Shown piece by piece: positions 19,681 through 30,925 of a DNA stretch of 64,000 nt. The stretch covers positions 17,256,111-17,320,110 of the forward strand of contig NC_092576.1 in NCBI RefSeq assembly GCF_037975245.1, read 5' to 3'. The stretch's first letter is position 1; each line of letters opens with the position of its first letter. A model generated the notes under the pieces. It was not told the DNA's origin, did not search any database, and was given only the letters and a program-made list of their open reading frames with translations. The position numbers and the translations under genes are program-made. The stretch comes from Apostichopus japonicus. Taxonomy: Eukaryota; Echinodermata; Holothuroidea; Aspidochirotida; Stichopodidae.

Positions 19681-22600
19681 TAACCTGACCATTATCCGTT
19701 ACCAGTGATATGCTAGATACACAATTACCTGCTTTTTCATAGTTTCGTTCCATTGGGTTCATTTTCATACATGGATTTGTACAGAGCTCAATACACCCTA
19801 TTATCAGGGAGTTGTTCCATAACAACTCCCTGCTATTATCAACCCACAAACATCCACCGGTATGGAATATCCATAGGAAAAGTGCTTCTTTGTGAACATA
19901 CAATCATTTGCAGTGTTATTACCTTTTCATATTGGTTATAATTATCGGGGAAGTCGCTACAATAATAATGATAATAATAATATAATTTTAACCACTGAAA
20001 AACACATTGCAAATTATATTTCTTTCAGTAGGTGCCCTTAAAATTCTCAGCATAATTGCATTGGCACTGAACCCCCCCCCCCCTGCTCCCCCGCCTCCTA
20101 CGCCTATGCTTCAAACCCTTATAGGGACAATGAAGAAAGATTCAGGGGCAAGGTAAGAAATATTTTCTTTTTTTTACCCGAGGTTGCACTTTTCTTAAGA
20201 CTTCTCCAGCTGTCTTGTCAAAGCGTATATAAGTCAGTTCATTAATTGCCCCTTTGTTCTCCCGTTAATATTTTACCAACACAATCGTTCTCCCATGCAC
20301 ATGTGCGCATTACACTCTCGCAACAGAGAGAACGCCATCCAGTGACGTCACACGCTGACCTGGACGGGTTCAAAGTCATTTACTTTTCTTTTTTGCATAT
20401 GTCAATGGTATACTTCGAACTTCAAAACTCGGAAATTCGACGCCATTTTTTATCATTTAACTCTTTTCTCCCTTTTTTTTTTTTTTTTTTTTTTGAGTGG
20501 GGGTATCACTTAGGTTTTTTTGGGGGTCCAAAACGTCAAAAAAAAAACGTCAAAAACTGCAAATTGGCTGCAAAAACTCGATAATTTCTTTCATTTGGGT
20601 CACCATTGTTGATGTTTACCATATACTTCCCTTATATGAGTGAAATGAAAATATAGGCTTCTGTTATAGTCATGACAGTGAAAATACCGACACATCATAA
20701 GATTCCCTAAGGGAACATTCCCCCCTCGCGTCACCAACACCGCCCCCCCCCCCCTTCCATCATAACCACCAACGTATTTAAAGTTATTACTGTTCAGACT
20801 CTCATAGTGACATTGACAGAATCCATGGAGATGGAAGAGACACTCAACGTATTTGGAATTTGACCAATTAACTTGAAACGCATATCTTATTAAGATCAAC
20901 ATCATGAAACTGCATGCACACAAAAAGTGTCTTTTTAGTTATGTTGCTTTCATACACGGCACATCTACCAAGCGCCGTACAAACTATTCGACGGCTGAGG
21001 ATATTTGAGACATGCGCGATCGTTTTTATGTTCAGTATTATTTGTGGTCGGCTGCAGTTGACATTCGTTACAGCTTCCATAGCCTGAAAGGGTAAGTCTA
21101 GATCATATTATCAACATTAAATAAAACTGTTAGCAAACTGCTTATCCACTAAAGAGCCTGTGTAATAGAATGTGTCAAAGTAAGTTGGCCTGATGTTTCG
21201 TTCTTAGCAGGATCTTCTTCAGATGCTTAATGACAAGTAACGGTAACAGAAGGGACAAAAACATGCACAGAATAAATAATTTTATCAGAGATCTTTATCT
21301 CCCCTTGTGTGCACGATTGAATATTTTTAAACTCAAAGTCTACGCCTATTGTATAATTATTAAATCGATTTTGTGTCTTTTTTCATTTATTTGAAGCTTC
21401 GTAAATACTAATATGTAATGAAACTAAATTCTCCCTAACATAATATAGGACATTATGCTTGTGAAGCAAAAAATGTGATGTTTTTTATAGTGATATGTAT
21501 ATGTATTGGCCTATGATATATCATTACGCCATGTAGGTGTGTTTGAGTATACATCAATGTAGATGCCAGCCGATTGCATGTATATAGGCCTATAGTGTAT
21601 TCGTGATTGATAACACGATATGTTTATTTTTTATAAGTATGATCGGGAGGGGGTGGGCGGGGGGGAGGGGGGTAATTCACATGATACGTAATGGTTTGAT
21701 CATCGACGGTATAATGCATTTTTCGAAGCCTGTTCGTTTTCTTAATCATGGCTGTGCAAGTTATTCATGTTTAATAACCTAGAAGTTAAAATAAATTTCT
21801 TCAAGTCGAGTTTATTGTAAATATTGCACGGAAGAATAATATCCGCTTTGGTACGAGCAAAGTCCACACTTGAAATCTTTATAGATCGTATCATGTGTGT
21901 CTATTTCATGTCAAGATTTAAATTCCCTCTTCGGTCGTCTGCTCAATAATTGAAAGCATTCGTGCGGTAGTAGATCTGAATTTCTCATAATTGGACCACA
22001 TAGCTCTGTGTCCATGCAGGGAGTTTGTTATGAAACTCCATTGTTTATGAATGTAGTCTGATATTTATGCCGAAAAACCATGCTGTTGGTGATGTTGTTG
22101 TTTTCAAAGTTAATCTTTAATTATGTCTTTGTCGTGTCATGTCATAAATGTGAATACAAACATTAATTTGATTTATTAAGGTATAGAAAGTTGGAAACGA
22201 AAATAAGTTATAATTAAGCTGATAAACTAAATAATTGGTATAAGCTACCGTCAAACGACTTCTACAAGTCTAACACCCACGCCCCGAAAGTAGGCCTACA
22301 CTCAAAATAATGTGACGGGAAATATCAGTGCGGGTAGTTGTGCGTTTGTATAGCGTGGTAGGCTATAGGCCTAGCAGTTTGGGAAATTTCTCTGCAAACG
22401 ACTTTAGAGCGGCAACCATGAGAAGGAACAGTCATTTGTGGAGAATCGCGTTTCACGTATAGACCATATAAAGGAATAACGCAATTTTGCCTATAACGGT
22501 TAAAATGGTGTAGTATGCTATTTAGCCTGTGTTACCATATTTTATACAAAACTCACGGTGGGAGATGGGAGAGATAGGGGGAAGGGTTGATGACCGTGTG
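19681..22600. other. Intergenic region above Myb, no gene seen
   Basis: Between the Myb promoter and the first MITE I see C-runs, AT-rich DNA and one single copy of the GCAGGATCTTC core. A GTAAGT after TAGCCTGAAAGG near 21,093 could be a donor of an untranslated exon, but there is nothing to confirm it. Confidence 0.5.
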
Positions 22601-22930
22601 TATGGAAAGCCGTTTTAATATTCAATCCGTTATATATGAGATATGAACTCGAATTTCAGAAATCTGAAGTTTTAAATTCAGATATCTCAATTTTAGGCTA
22701 TTTGTAATATCTATACAAATAATTACTGATGTCTATTAAGTCAAGTTTCAGATATATCACACACAAAAATATCATAGAACTTCAGATATCTGAAACTAAC
22801 ATTCAGGTAACTCGAATTCAATTTCAGCTATCAAAGAAGTTATAGATTTTAAGATATTTTTGAGATAACCTACTAAATGTCAGACATCTGGGAAGAATTC
22901 CGTAGTAAATGTTTCAAACGGCGTTCCATA
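22601..22930. mobile_element. MITE with TTCAGATATCTGAA-type palindromes
   Basis: The ends are TATGGAAAGCCGTTT and AAACGGCGTTCCATA, a 15-bp inverted repeat with one mismatch. The interior repeats TTCAGATATCT/AGATATCTGAA motifs. A TA duplication would be included in the ends. No open frame. Confidence 0.65.
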
Positions 22931-23454
22931 TTCGTGCGTGATACATCCAAACGATGACTAACACGAGATTTTTCTTCCAAGAAAAAAATAACAAGTTGCA
23001 GTCATGTTTATATATAAGCGTCCGAGAACAATTCTCGTTCGAATAAGTGTTGTCATAGATAGATTTAAAGGCAAACAGTAATAATAATTATGGAAGCTGC
23101 TATTCGAATTGCAGCTCAACCCCCCTCACCCCCCCCCCCCTTATCATACATGTGCTCGTCTTTGTATTATATTATCAATCTTATTGTCACTCTTGCGCTC
23201 GCTTCCGTCACAGTTGCTTCCCTTAATGTGTGTTTATATAACAAAGATCTTACACAACCTGCAACAGATTTATGGAGAGACGATAGGTTTATTTGGAATA
23301 GGAATGGAAGAGAACGCCTCCATCAAATTAAAGGAGTACAGTGTTAGTATACCGTCAGTTGTTTTACATATACATTTGAATTCTCGTCTCTCTTTCGTTC
23401 GTTCTTTCTTTTTCTTGTTTAGCTATTTATGTTAAAAGATTTCCGTCATTTTAT

Positions 23455-23642
<188 letters not shown>

Positions 23643-23961
23643 TTTTAAACTTGTCACTTTTGTACGGCAAATGATATAGGTAATTTTTTTTGGGTGGCAA
23701 CGATCAAACAAATTGAAACCAATTTAAGAAAATAAGAATCTATACTGCATAATATACCAGGAAAGGCAAATGTATACCGATATAAGTCGTCTACAAGTAT
23801 GAATGAAGAAGTAAATACTTGATCAGAGTTAGAGAATACAAATTTGTTGTAAGATGTACGGTACTTCCTACTTCCATCCTCCCCCCCCACATCCCCCCCC
23901 CCCATCCATTTAAGTGCCATTTAAGTGTTACATTTCCTGCCTTGCACCTGTGTATCCCTTT

Positions 23962-25099
23962 CAGGCGCGGCGGAACGGGAAAATTATTGGGGGGGGGGCT
24001 AATGTGTGGAGACTATCTAAGCGGAGCGCCACCATCGGTTGGCGCGGAGCGTACAAGAAAATTTTGGGTTTTTCAAACCCCCAGATTGCCGGAAACGGCA
24101 CTTCCCGATTGTTTTATGCTGCGAATACCTGCCCTAAAATATGGGTCTCAAGCCGGCAATTTCTCAGATTGCATGTAAAAATCTGTAAAAACATTGTAAT
24201 TTGTATATTCGATGGTGTTTTAAGAGAGTAACTAGTACTTGTATAGTGTACTCGCAAAGACGTTTTTGAGTGTAGTAAATTACTACTTACAATTAAATGC
24301 AACAATTAAATAAATGTCATAAGAAAAAACAGAAAGCATTTCTTAATGTCAACAAATGGGTAATTCCAAAACCATGTGCAGTTGCCAACAAATTTCTATG
24401 AACCAAGCACAGTCACGAATGCATGTACCCTATAGAGATACAGGTGAAATGCTAATATTGTGTTTTTGTTCGTTTAATAATTGATTGCGTTTAAACATAG
24501 AGCCATGTTCCACGCCTTGCGTGTACTCGTATAGTGTAAACGCAACTTTTGATGAGTGTAGCGTTTAGCTTATTACACTCTTATTTAAAACACTTATTTA
24601 AAACTGTTCCATATGCAATGCACAAACGAAATGAGCACCCAGTTATCACACTTAAGGGCATTTTAGAAGGATATACCCTACGAAAGATACATCTCCAATT
24701 AGAAGGAAATGTACCTGAAGGATATATCCATGGGAAATGTGCTACCATTAGAAGGATATATCTTTCAGGGGATGTTGGAGAACTGAGAGCTGATATGAGG
24801 CAAGTCAATTAGCCTAAGACCGTTGTGTTGCGCTTACCGGTACTCACACTCACTGCTTCCACTTTTCACGGGGCGTGAAGACGCGGTTGAGGTGACAATG
24901 TGGTCTATAGCCAGGGGACGGGCCGAGCATTTACTAAAATTATTACACCTATATAGTTTACGTGTGCATCGGACAGATCGACAAGTATGCATTGAAAAAT
25001 GGGCAGATGCACGTTTCGGAGCCTTGGTAAATATTGGGGGGGGGGGCTTATTATGCATTTGCCCCCCCCAACCCCCCCCCCCCGGTTCCGCCTCCACTG
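23962..25099. mobile_element. Non-autonomous hAT-like element 1 (8-bp TSD ATCCCTTT)
   Basis: The element is flanked by perfect 8-bp duplications, ATCCCTTT, at 23,954-23,961 and 25,100-25,107. The ends are CAGGCGCGGCGGAAC and GTTCCGCCTCCACTG, imperfect inverted repeats beginning CAG. Inside is the core GCGGAGCGCCACC-ATC-GGTTGGCGCG (24,021-24,046). No transposase frame of length. 8-bp duplications and CAG-type ends are hAT hallmarks. Confidence 0.8.
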
Positions 25100-25302
25100 A
25101 TCCCTTTGTTTTAATAGTATACTTCCGTTATCCAGTTATCCGTTAACCAGTTGTTACATATAGGCCTATATTTTCTGTTAATCGGCGCCGCCATAACAAC
25201 TGCATTGAATATGTTTATTTACCACTAAACCGTTTCCATGCAACAGAGGCGTACAATTCCGTCACAATCTTGGAGACTGGACCTCAATATATACCTTAGG
25301 CT

Positions 25303-25434
25303 ATGGGAGTCGCAGAATCCCATAAACTATCGGCGATTACCACGATGGAGGGGAATTCCTGTCAATTTAAGTGTGGTGCTGCCTTGCAATACAATCTCGA
25401 CCAAGATGGAAATGCCGAGTCACCGCCTTCATAT
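25303..25434 (+). CDS. PLSCR: Scramblase-like exon 1
   Basis: From ATG 25,303 (preceded by an in-frame TAG) to donor GTAAGT at 25,435; 44 codons, ending in phase 0. It includes MEGNSCQFKCGAALQYN and DQDGNAESPPSY. No Pro-rich N-terminal domain of the vertebrate type is seen. Upstream untranslated exons are possible. Confidence 0.5.
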
Positions 25435-28400
25435 GTAAGTTACTATATACAGCTGATGGTGTCGTCGTACCACAATGTTAACGTTATTGCTCCCATTGAC
25501 TCACACATTAAATTTTGTCATTTTCCAAGGCCACTTATGGAACATAGCTAGAAGACTGAGTTGTTGCCATTCGGCAACTCCTTGGCTACCCCACCTACCC
25601 ACCACATGATAGTTGACGGTTGGAGCTAGCCCCCAAATATTTGTATTGGCCACTATAACAATTTTTCAGAAAAAAAAAGTTTTTCTCTTTATAAAAAAAA
25701 AGGTAATGCCTGCCCCCAAAGAAAAGCATTTACCACCCCCCCCCCCGCCCCTAAAAACAGAAGCCTACCTACGCCTTGTCTCCCCTTCCCTTCCTCCGTC
25801 TCTTATCCCACCCATCCATTCAACCCCACAATCTCCCGTTCCCATTTGGAGAAACCCTAACCATGCGTTCAATATTTGATTCACAAATAGAGGGCGTTAA
25901 TGGCTACGGATGAACGATTTGCATGTTTGAGAGAGCTTGCGTCCTTTGTGGTTCGATTTGAACAACTAGACCTCTACTACTGTTGTGTTCCCTGCAAGAC
26001 AACATCGTTCCACAGTATGGAAGTCATTGAAAATGAAGGAGAAAAAGTGAGTCTCGTTTCTTCTAGAATGTTTTCGTCTTTTTCTTTCAATTTCATCCAT
26101 GTTGCTTAATTCTTCAGCCCAAAACTCCGTCGTCATTTCCCACTTCACAATGACAAAATATTTATTACTTTGAAAAAAATATTACTAAATATTTACAATG
26201 GGTCACGAAATTTGACAATAATTGTATTTATAGAATGTATATACCTGGAACCGGGGGGCTGGGGGGCGCCAGCCCCCCCGGTGAAAAATGTGGAGGGGCG
26301 GAAGTATCATTCCGCCCCCCCCCCACTTCGCAAGTCAGAAAACCCCTTTTTCATTTCCAAATGAGAAAAAAAATCTCATTTGGAGCCCCAAATTGCATCT
26401 AAGGCCAGGTGAAAATACAAAATTAAGTTTACAAAATGGAGTGGGTGTTGAGTTGTGCTATATTGCACCAAATTACATCTGAAGTCACCTGGAAATGCAA
26501 AAAAAAATTCCAAAGGGGAGGGGGAACCCCCTCCCCTTAGACCCCTCCCCCAAGCCGGCCATCAGTCTTCAGCCCCCCCACTCAAAACTACCTTCCTACG
26601 CCACTGCCTGGAAATGATGTTAAAATAATGCTAAAAGACTAACAAGGATAACATATATACGTGCGGGGTTTCATCATATCACATCGGTGACCGATACCCA
26701 TGAAAATATTGTTGCCAATATGATAAAGACATCAACATATTGATAAGGCTATGGTGATTAATACGTTTAGATAAATTTTTCCATCATTATAAATGAAAAA
26801 AATTACAGATTTTTATTTTTATTAGTCTATGATTTTTTTTGGCTTCAGATGTTGAAGATACTACGATTGCCAAGAGCAAAGAATTTCTTTTCTCGAGAAG
26901 TTGTCATCCCAAGACTAGATTTCTATGACCGTTTTGGAAGACCCCTCTTCCGATTGACCACGTTTGATGTTTGTACGGATTCGAATTCCATACCAAGTCC
27001 TCCACAAAACCAACTCATTGGCTATATTGAACAATGGGGGTGAGCGAACGCCCTAACATCGGAGTCGTTTCAATGACTCCAGGACCGTACCGTTGCGTAT
27101 AGTATTATTATACCCTATTCTTAACTCCCCATATGTTGTGGATGGGGTGGGGTAGGTGGGGGAGGTAGCCTTAAGCCCGGGTCACATCTGCGCGATTCAA
27201 CACGCGATTCAACTCGCAATACAATTGAAGGTTGAATCGCGTAGTTAGACACGGGTATCAACTTGTTGCGCAATAAAAGTTGCGCCGTCGATTTGCAATA
27301 GAGCAATGTCCTAATCAGCGCAACTTCTCAGAAGCAACTTTTCTGATTCGCGTGATTTTAGTTGCGAGTTGAATCGCGTGTTGAATCGCGCAGATGTGAC
27401 CCGGGCTTTAGATGTTGAAACGGTAAGTTTTCAAGCAATGCTGTGAAGGCCTTTAATCTACACTGATCGCTGTGTTGTTTAATTGTATATAACACCTAAA
27501 CTAAGTAATTAATAAATTAGTCATCATTTGTTGCCAAATGACATCATTTGAAACTTCTAGATCGCGTTTCACATAAGTATATATGTCATTTAACCAAGGT
27601 GCAAGTTTCTGTGTTGCCAATTGCAGGGTATTTTGGGTTGTATTTAGCTGGAAAAAAGGTGTCTCAGCGCCCCCCCCCCCCCCCCGGTGTCTCTCAAATC
27701 TGACAATGCAAACTGAATTACTTTGTTTTGGCCAGCAAATAAATTCAAAAGTTATATGATGATGATGATATTTTACAAGTATGAACAGAAATATGGAATC
27801 GAAATCAACGTAAAACGGAGTTGAATAAAAGCCAGCTCACGACTGGTTTCGTCCTTAATACCTAGCTGCATGGTATCAGAAAATAGCCGTGGAAAAAATG
27901 GAATATGGACTCTCGGGCTGTTACACGAGATTTACAAGGTGCAATCATCCTACCTTAAATTTGCCTGATGAGGCACAAAAACCAGTGAATTTCATAAATT
28001 TGAATAAAGACCTAATACCTAATAGACCTAATATAGATTTAATATAGATCTTTTACAATTTGCTTTTTATTTCCTGAACAAAAACCAGGCAATTTTTCGT
28101 CACATTTTTTTTTACATTTCTTCACAATTGTTATTAAAAAATTGGAGGGGAAAAAAGGGATAATGTAAACACACACTGCTCATTAACAAATGGGAGCACT
28201 TGTCATTTATGAAAAGGGGCACATTTTATGTTTTAAACAAACTGACCAGTATGCATCCCCCCTCCCCGGCTCTCACCATCCCTGTTTACGCACAAATAAT
28301 GTTTGTTTTAGTAATGATCTTAAGATTGTTTTGTTTGTTGCAGACATAATTACCAGATACAAGACAGTAATCGAGTCGGGGTTTTCTCACTTAACACAAA

Positions 28401-29520
28401 AAGAAAGGTAAAGTTACGAAAGCCCATTAGTGCCAAACAAAAAATATTTTTAATTCGTAATAACAAATTATTAATTCGTAATTAAGAATGATTGTTTCGT
28501 AATTACGATTTATTTTCTCGTAATTACGAATTATTAATTCGTTAATACGAATTATTCTTTCGTAATTACGAATTATTATTTGTAATTACGAATTATTATT
28601 TGTAATTACGAATTATTATTTCGTAATTACGAATTCATAAATCGTAATTACGGATTATTAATTCGTAATAACGAATTATTATTTCGTAATTACGATTTAT
28701 TAAATTCGTTATTACGGATTGTTAATTCGTAATTACGAAATATTAATTCGTAATTACGAATTCAAATTATTTTTTTGTTTGGCACTAATGGGCTTTCGTA
28801 TAAGGTTGATATCAACTGTAACAAGAAAGGAGTTAATATTAAACGAGCAAACATTTTATGCTAAGCTCATAAACACGCTGGTTTATATAGAGGTATGACG
28901 TTGTAATGATCACGTGACCCGCAATCCTCGATATAAAGACATTTATAGGCTGATGCTGCTGTAATGGCCACAGTTGGGCAAGCTTTCAAGTTATCGTTAT
29001 GATTGGATTTATGTGTTCAATTATCATGATATTTTTCAGTTTTCCTTTAAATGGCTTTTTCAACTGCTGTTGTTACGTAATATTTGCAATTGTCTCGTTG
29101 TATACATTTTAACATCACCTTTTGTCCACCTTTTTACTGCTCCCCCTCCCCATCCTTTTTCTCTCCTCATTTTCCTCCTTCCTCACATCTCCCGCCCCCT
29201 CCCATACCCCCTTCCACGTGTTCCTCATCTCCGCTTATCTGCAGATCTAGCTCCAGCATATTCCATCCTCTTCCTCCCCCCCTCCCCTCCTCCACCCTGC
29301 CTCCTTGAAAATGGTGACTTGGCTCGAACATGTCCTCTTACAGGGTGGACCTCTTTTGAGGATATACGATAACGCAGAGGTTGGCTATCTGGTGGACTCT
29401 CCGCACAATTATAATGTACACGTCCATGTACTGCAGACGCTGGACATTTGGGCAAAGGCCTGTGTATTAGCTGCAGTAGCGGAAAGGATATTAACAAAAG
29501 TGGAAGCTGTGAGAACATGA
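25303..29520 (+). CDS. PLSCR: Divergent phospholipid scramblase-like gene, five exons
   Basis: Five exons with matching phases (0,0,2,0) give 239 aa ending in TGA at 29,518-29,520, followed by AATAAA at 29,773. I recognise the scramblase (PLSCR) fold from an ordered series of weak matches. These are SMEVIENEGEK (family: 'YxVxNxxGxxV'), RLDFYDRFGRPLFRLTTFDV ('RxfxxxIxDxxGxEVixLxRP'), PPQNQLIGYIEQWG ('ApPGxxIGYVxQTW'), NYQIQDSNRVGVFSL ('FxIqnexxexVLkIxGP'), and a final NYNVHVHVLQTLDIWAKACV ('FGIqFPlDLdVkxKAvxiGA'). Scramblases move lipids between membrane leaflets or act in the nucleus. Odd points: no Cys palmitoylation cluster, no acidic calcium motif before the last block, a shortened core between them, and a C-terminal helix interrupted by charged residues. 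It may be a non-scrambling relative. The first ATG (25,303) follows an in-frame stop; ATG 25,345 is the alternative. Confidence 0.62.
25891..26046 (+). CDS. PLSCR: Scramblase-like exon 2
   Basis: Acceptor ACAAATAG, donor GTGAGT, 52 codons, phase 0 in and out. It contains ERFACLRELASFVVRFEQLD and ends SFHSMEVIENEGEK, where the first conserved strand of the scramblase domain would start. Confidence 0.6.
26251..26606. mobile_element. Probable hAT-like element with one degraded end
   Basis: The right end, CTTCCTACGCCACTG, is typical of hAT-type ends. CCTGGAA (7 bp) occurs just before 26,251 and again at 26,607-26,613. The left end is replaced by a G-rich hairpin (GGGGGGCTGGGGGGCGCC), so the left boundary is uncertain. 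Confidence 0.45.
26849..27039 (+). CDS. PLSCR: Scramblase-like exon 3 (core strands)
   Basis: Acceptor TTTGGCTTCAG after a T-rich tract, donor GTGAGC, phase 0 in, 2 out. It encodes FFSREVVIPRLDFYDRFGRP, then LFRLTTFDVCTDSNSIPSPP, then QNQLIGYIEQWG. This is the best-matching part to the family, but CTDSNSIPSPP stands where other scramblases carry a run of cysteines. Confidence 0.68.
27174..27407. mobile_element. Harbinger-like MITE (TTA TSD, about 48-bp TIR)
   Basis: The ends AGCCCGGGTCACATCTGCGC and GCGCAGATGTGACCCGGGCT begin near-perfect inverted repeats of about 48 bp that continue through GATTCAACACGCGATTCAAC. TTA flanks each side (27,171-27,173 and 27,408-27,410). A 3-bp TTA target is characteristic of PIF/Harbinger. 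It lies in the third intron of the scramblase-like gene. Confidence 0.85.
28344..28407 (+). CDS. PLSCR: Scramblase-like exon 4
   Basis: A strong acceptor (TTTTGTTTGTTGCAG) and donor GTAAAG bound 64 nt, phase 2 in, 0 out. It encodes HNYQIQDSNRVGVFSLNTKR, fitting the family segment after 'GYVxQTW'. A palindromic MITE starts 19 bp after the exon, just beyond the donor. Confidence 0.65.
28427..28798. mobile_element. MITE filled with ATTCGTAATTACGAAT palindromes
   Basis: The ends CGAAAGCCCATTAGTGCC and GGCACTAATGGGCTTTCG are perfect inverted repeats extending to about 28 bp (through AAACAAAAAA), flanked by TA. The interior consists of more than a dozen variants of the palindrome ATTCGTAATTACGAAT separated by TATT. 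It starts 19 bp after scramblase-like exon 4. Confidence 0.85.
29344..29520 (+). CDS. PLSCR: Scramblase-like terminal exon
   Basis: Acceptor CCTCTTACAG, phase 0, 58 codons plus TGA. It encodes GGPLLRIYDNAEVGYLVDSP, HNYNVHVHVLQTLDIWAKAC and VLAAVAERILTKVEAVRT. The last part aligns with the C-terminal 'FPxDLdvkxKAxxxGAxFLID' helix but carries Glu, Arg and Lys within it. The acidic residues of the calcium motif are not seen. Confidence 0.65.
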   Translation, partial: GGPLLRIYDNAEVGYLVDSPHNYNVHVHVLQTLDIWAKACVLAAVAERILTKVEAVRT

Positions 29521-29772
29521 TGGTCAAACGATCGCCATAAAAGTGCTGAAGTCAATGGTCTATACATATATATACATGTCAAAGAGAGGGAAGACTTTTT
29601 TCCACCATGCATGCATCTTTGATGGACACAAATGGGAAGCAGAGGGACATTTCCACCTGCCCCTTACGCCTCTGTATGGATCCATTTTCGAAACAGAGGG
29701 ACAAATGACATAGTTAACGCAGAGGACATTATGATCAGCTAAGGAAACATTTCAAATTGATCAGATTTCAAG

Positions 29773-29778
29773 AATAAA
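29773..29778 (+). promoter_or_regulatory. Polyadenylation signal AATAAA of scramblase-like gene
   Basis: This AATAAA lies about 250 bp after the stop codon at 29,520, in a plausible 3' UTR. Cleavage site not visible. Confidence 0.4.
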
Positions 29779-29894
29779 CTATATAGAAAATGTGGTTATC
29801 GCGCGAATCGGAACCTTTTTCAGGAAATGTTAAATTTGCAATTATATTCACACATTGAGACAGACGACATGACACTTTACAGTTTCTTTATAAG

Positions 29895-30775
29895 CATGGG
29901 CGTCAGCAGGTTTCAGAAAGTGAGGGGGACACTATACTATCTATGCGGAGCGCCACCATTGGTTGGCGCGTAGCGTACCAGAAAATTTTGGATACATAAG
30001 ACCCCCTAGATCGCAGGAGACGGCCTTCCTGAGTCGTTTTTAGTTACGTCAGAACCAGATCTGTGAGGAGAAATTTTGTCTCACAAAACTAAATTCCGAC
30101 AGAAAGTACTGGTAGAAAGATGCCGTTCTGACACCAAGGGAGACGAATTACACAGCGTCCATCTCAAACGAAATATTGAAAAAGTGGCGCCGTCACCTCC
30201 GGGATGAGTGGAGTGGTAAATATAATACATGCATGTAGGTGCGAGACGTCAGTTGTTATGTGCCCAGGTACTTTAATAATAATAATCAGAAAAAGGCACC
30301 GCGCAGAGCGTGTGTAGCGCCTAGCCGGCACTCAACAATAAAGATCTACCATATCCGGCGAATACATGTACCCCTATTCGTCCGTCCAGTCCAAGGAGCT
30401 GGAGGTAGTGATATGAACATGGTAACTCATCACCATCTACCTGTATGGCTTACCTAATCCCTTGGAACCCATACAAACAACATGTGTGCAAGATTCAATA
30501 CACTTTCGAATGGTCTCCCCCCCCCCCCGAACGAATTAAATGGGCAGATTTAGGATATTGGGAGAATGGGAGATAAATGACGGTGCAAGTGATAGATAGC
30601 AGGGGCCCAGTGAGTCCAGATTTCTTGACCTTAAATAGAAAATCGCGCATATGCATGTGATTTTTTTTAATAACTGCTCTGAAAAGTGGGTGGGACAAAT
30701 GATATGATATCCCCTCCACTTTTGAAAGTGGGGGGGGGGACATGTCCCCCCGTCCCCCACCTGTTGACGCCCATG
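29895..30775. mobile_element. Non-autonomous hAT-like element 2 (8-bp TSD TTTATAAG)
   Basis: Perfect 8-bp duplications, TTTATAAG, lie at 29,887-29,894 and 30,776-30,783. The ends are CATGGGCGTCAGCAGGT and ACCTGTTGACGCCCATG. It carries the same core as element 1 (GCGGAGCGCCACC-ATT-GGTTGGCGCG near 29,945). No transposase seen. Confidence 0.88.
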
Positions 30776-30785
30776 TTTATAAGCA

Positions 30786-30925
30786 AAAGTGTTATTGATT
30801 TGATTTGATTTGATTTATTTGATTTTCCACTGGATATATACATGTGGAGGGAAGTCCTCTAAAAAGCCAATTCAGGCTTAACAAGGTAAAGGACTCCCAG
30901 GAAAGAAAGAAAGAAAGAAAGGGAA
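30786..30925 (-). mobile_element. Probable retroelement 3' end with (AAATC)n tail
   Basis: Read on the minus strand, GAGGACTTCCCTCCACATG and ATATATCCAGTGGAAAATC lead into an (AAATC)n tail that abuts the target duplication of the hAT-like element. Simple tandem tails like this are common for CR1/L2-type LINEs. No coding part is seen. Confidence 0.4.

Noticed and set aside
23090-23435. Small plus-strand frames with a hydrophobic stretch
   Set aside because: Two overlapping frames of similar length, a C-run and no supporting splice or family evidence.
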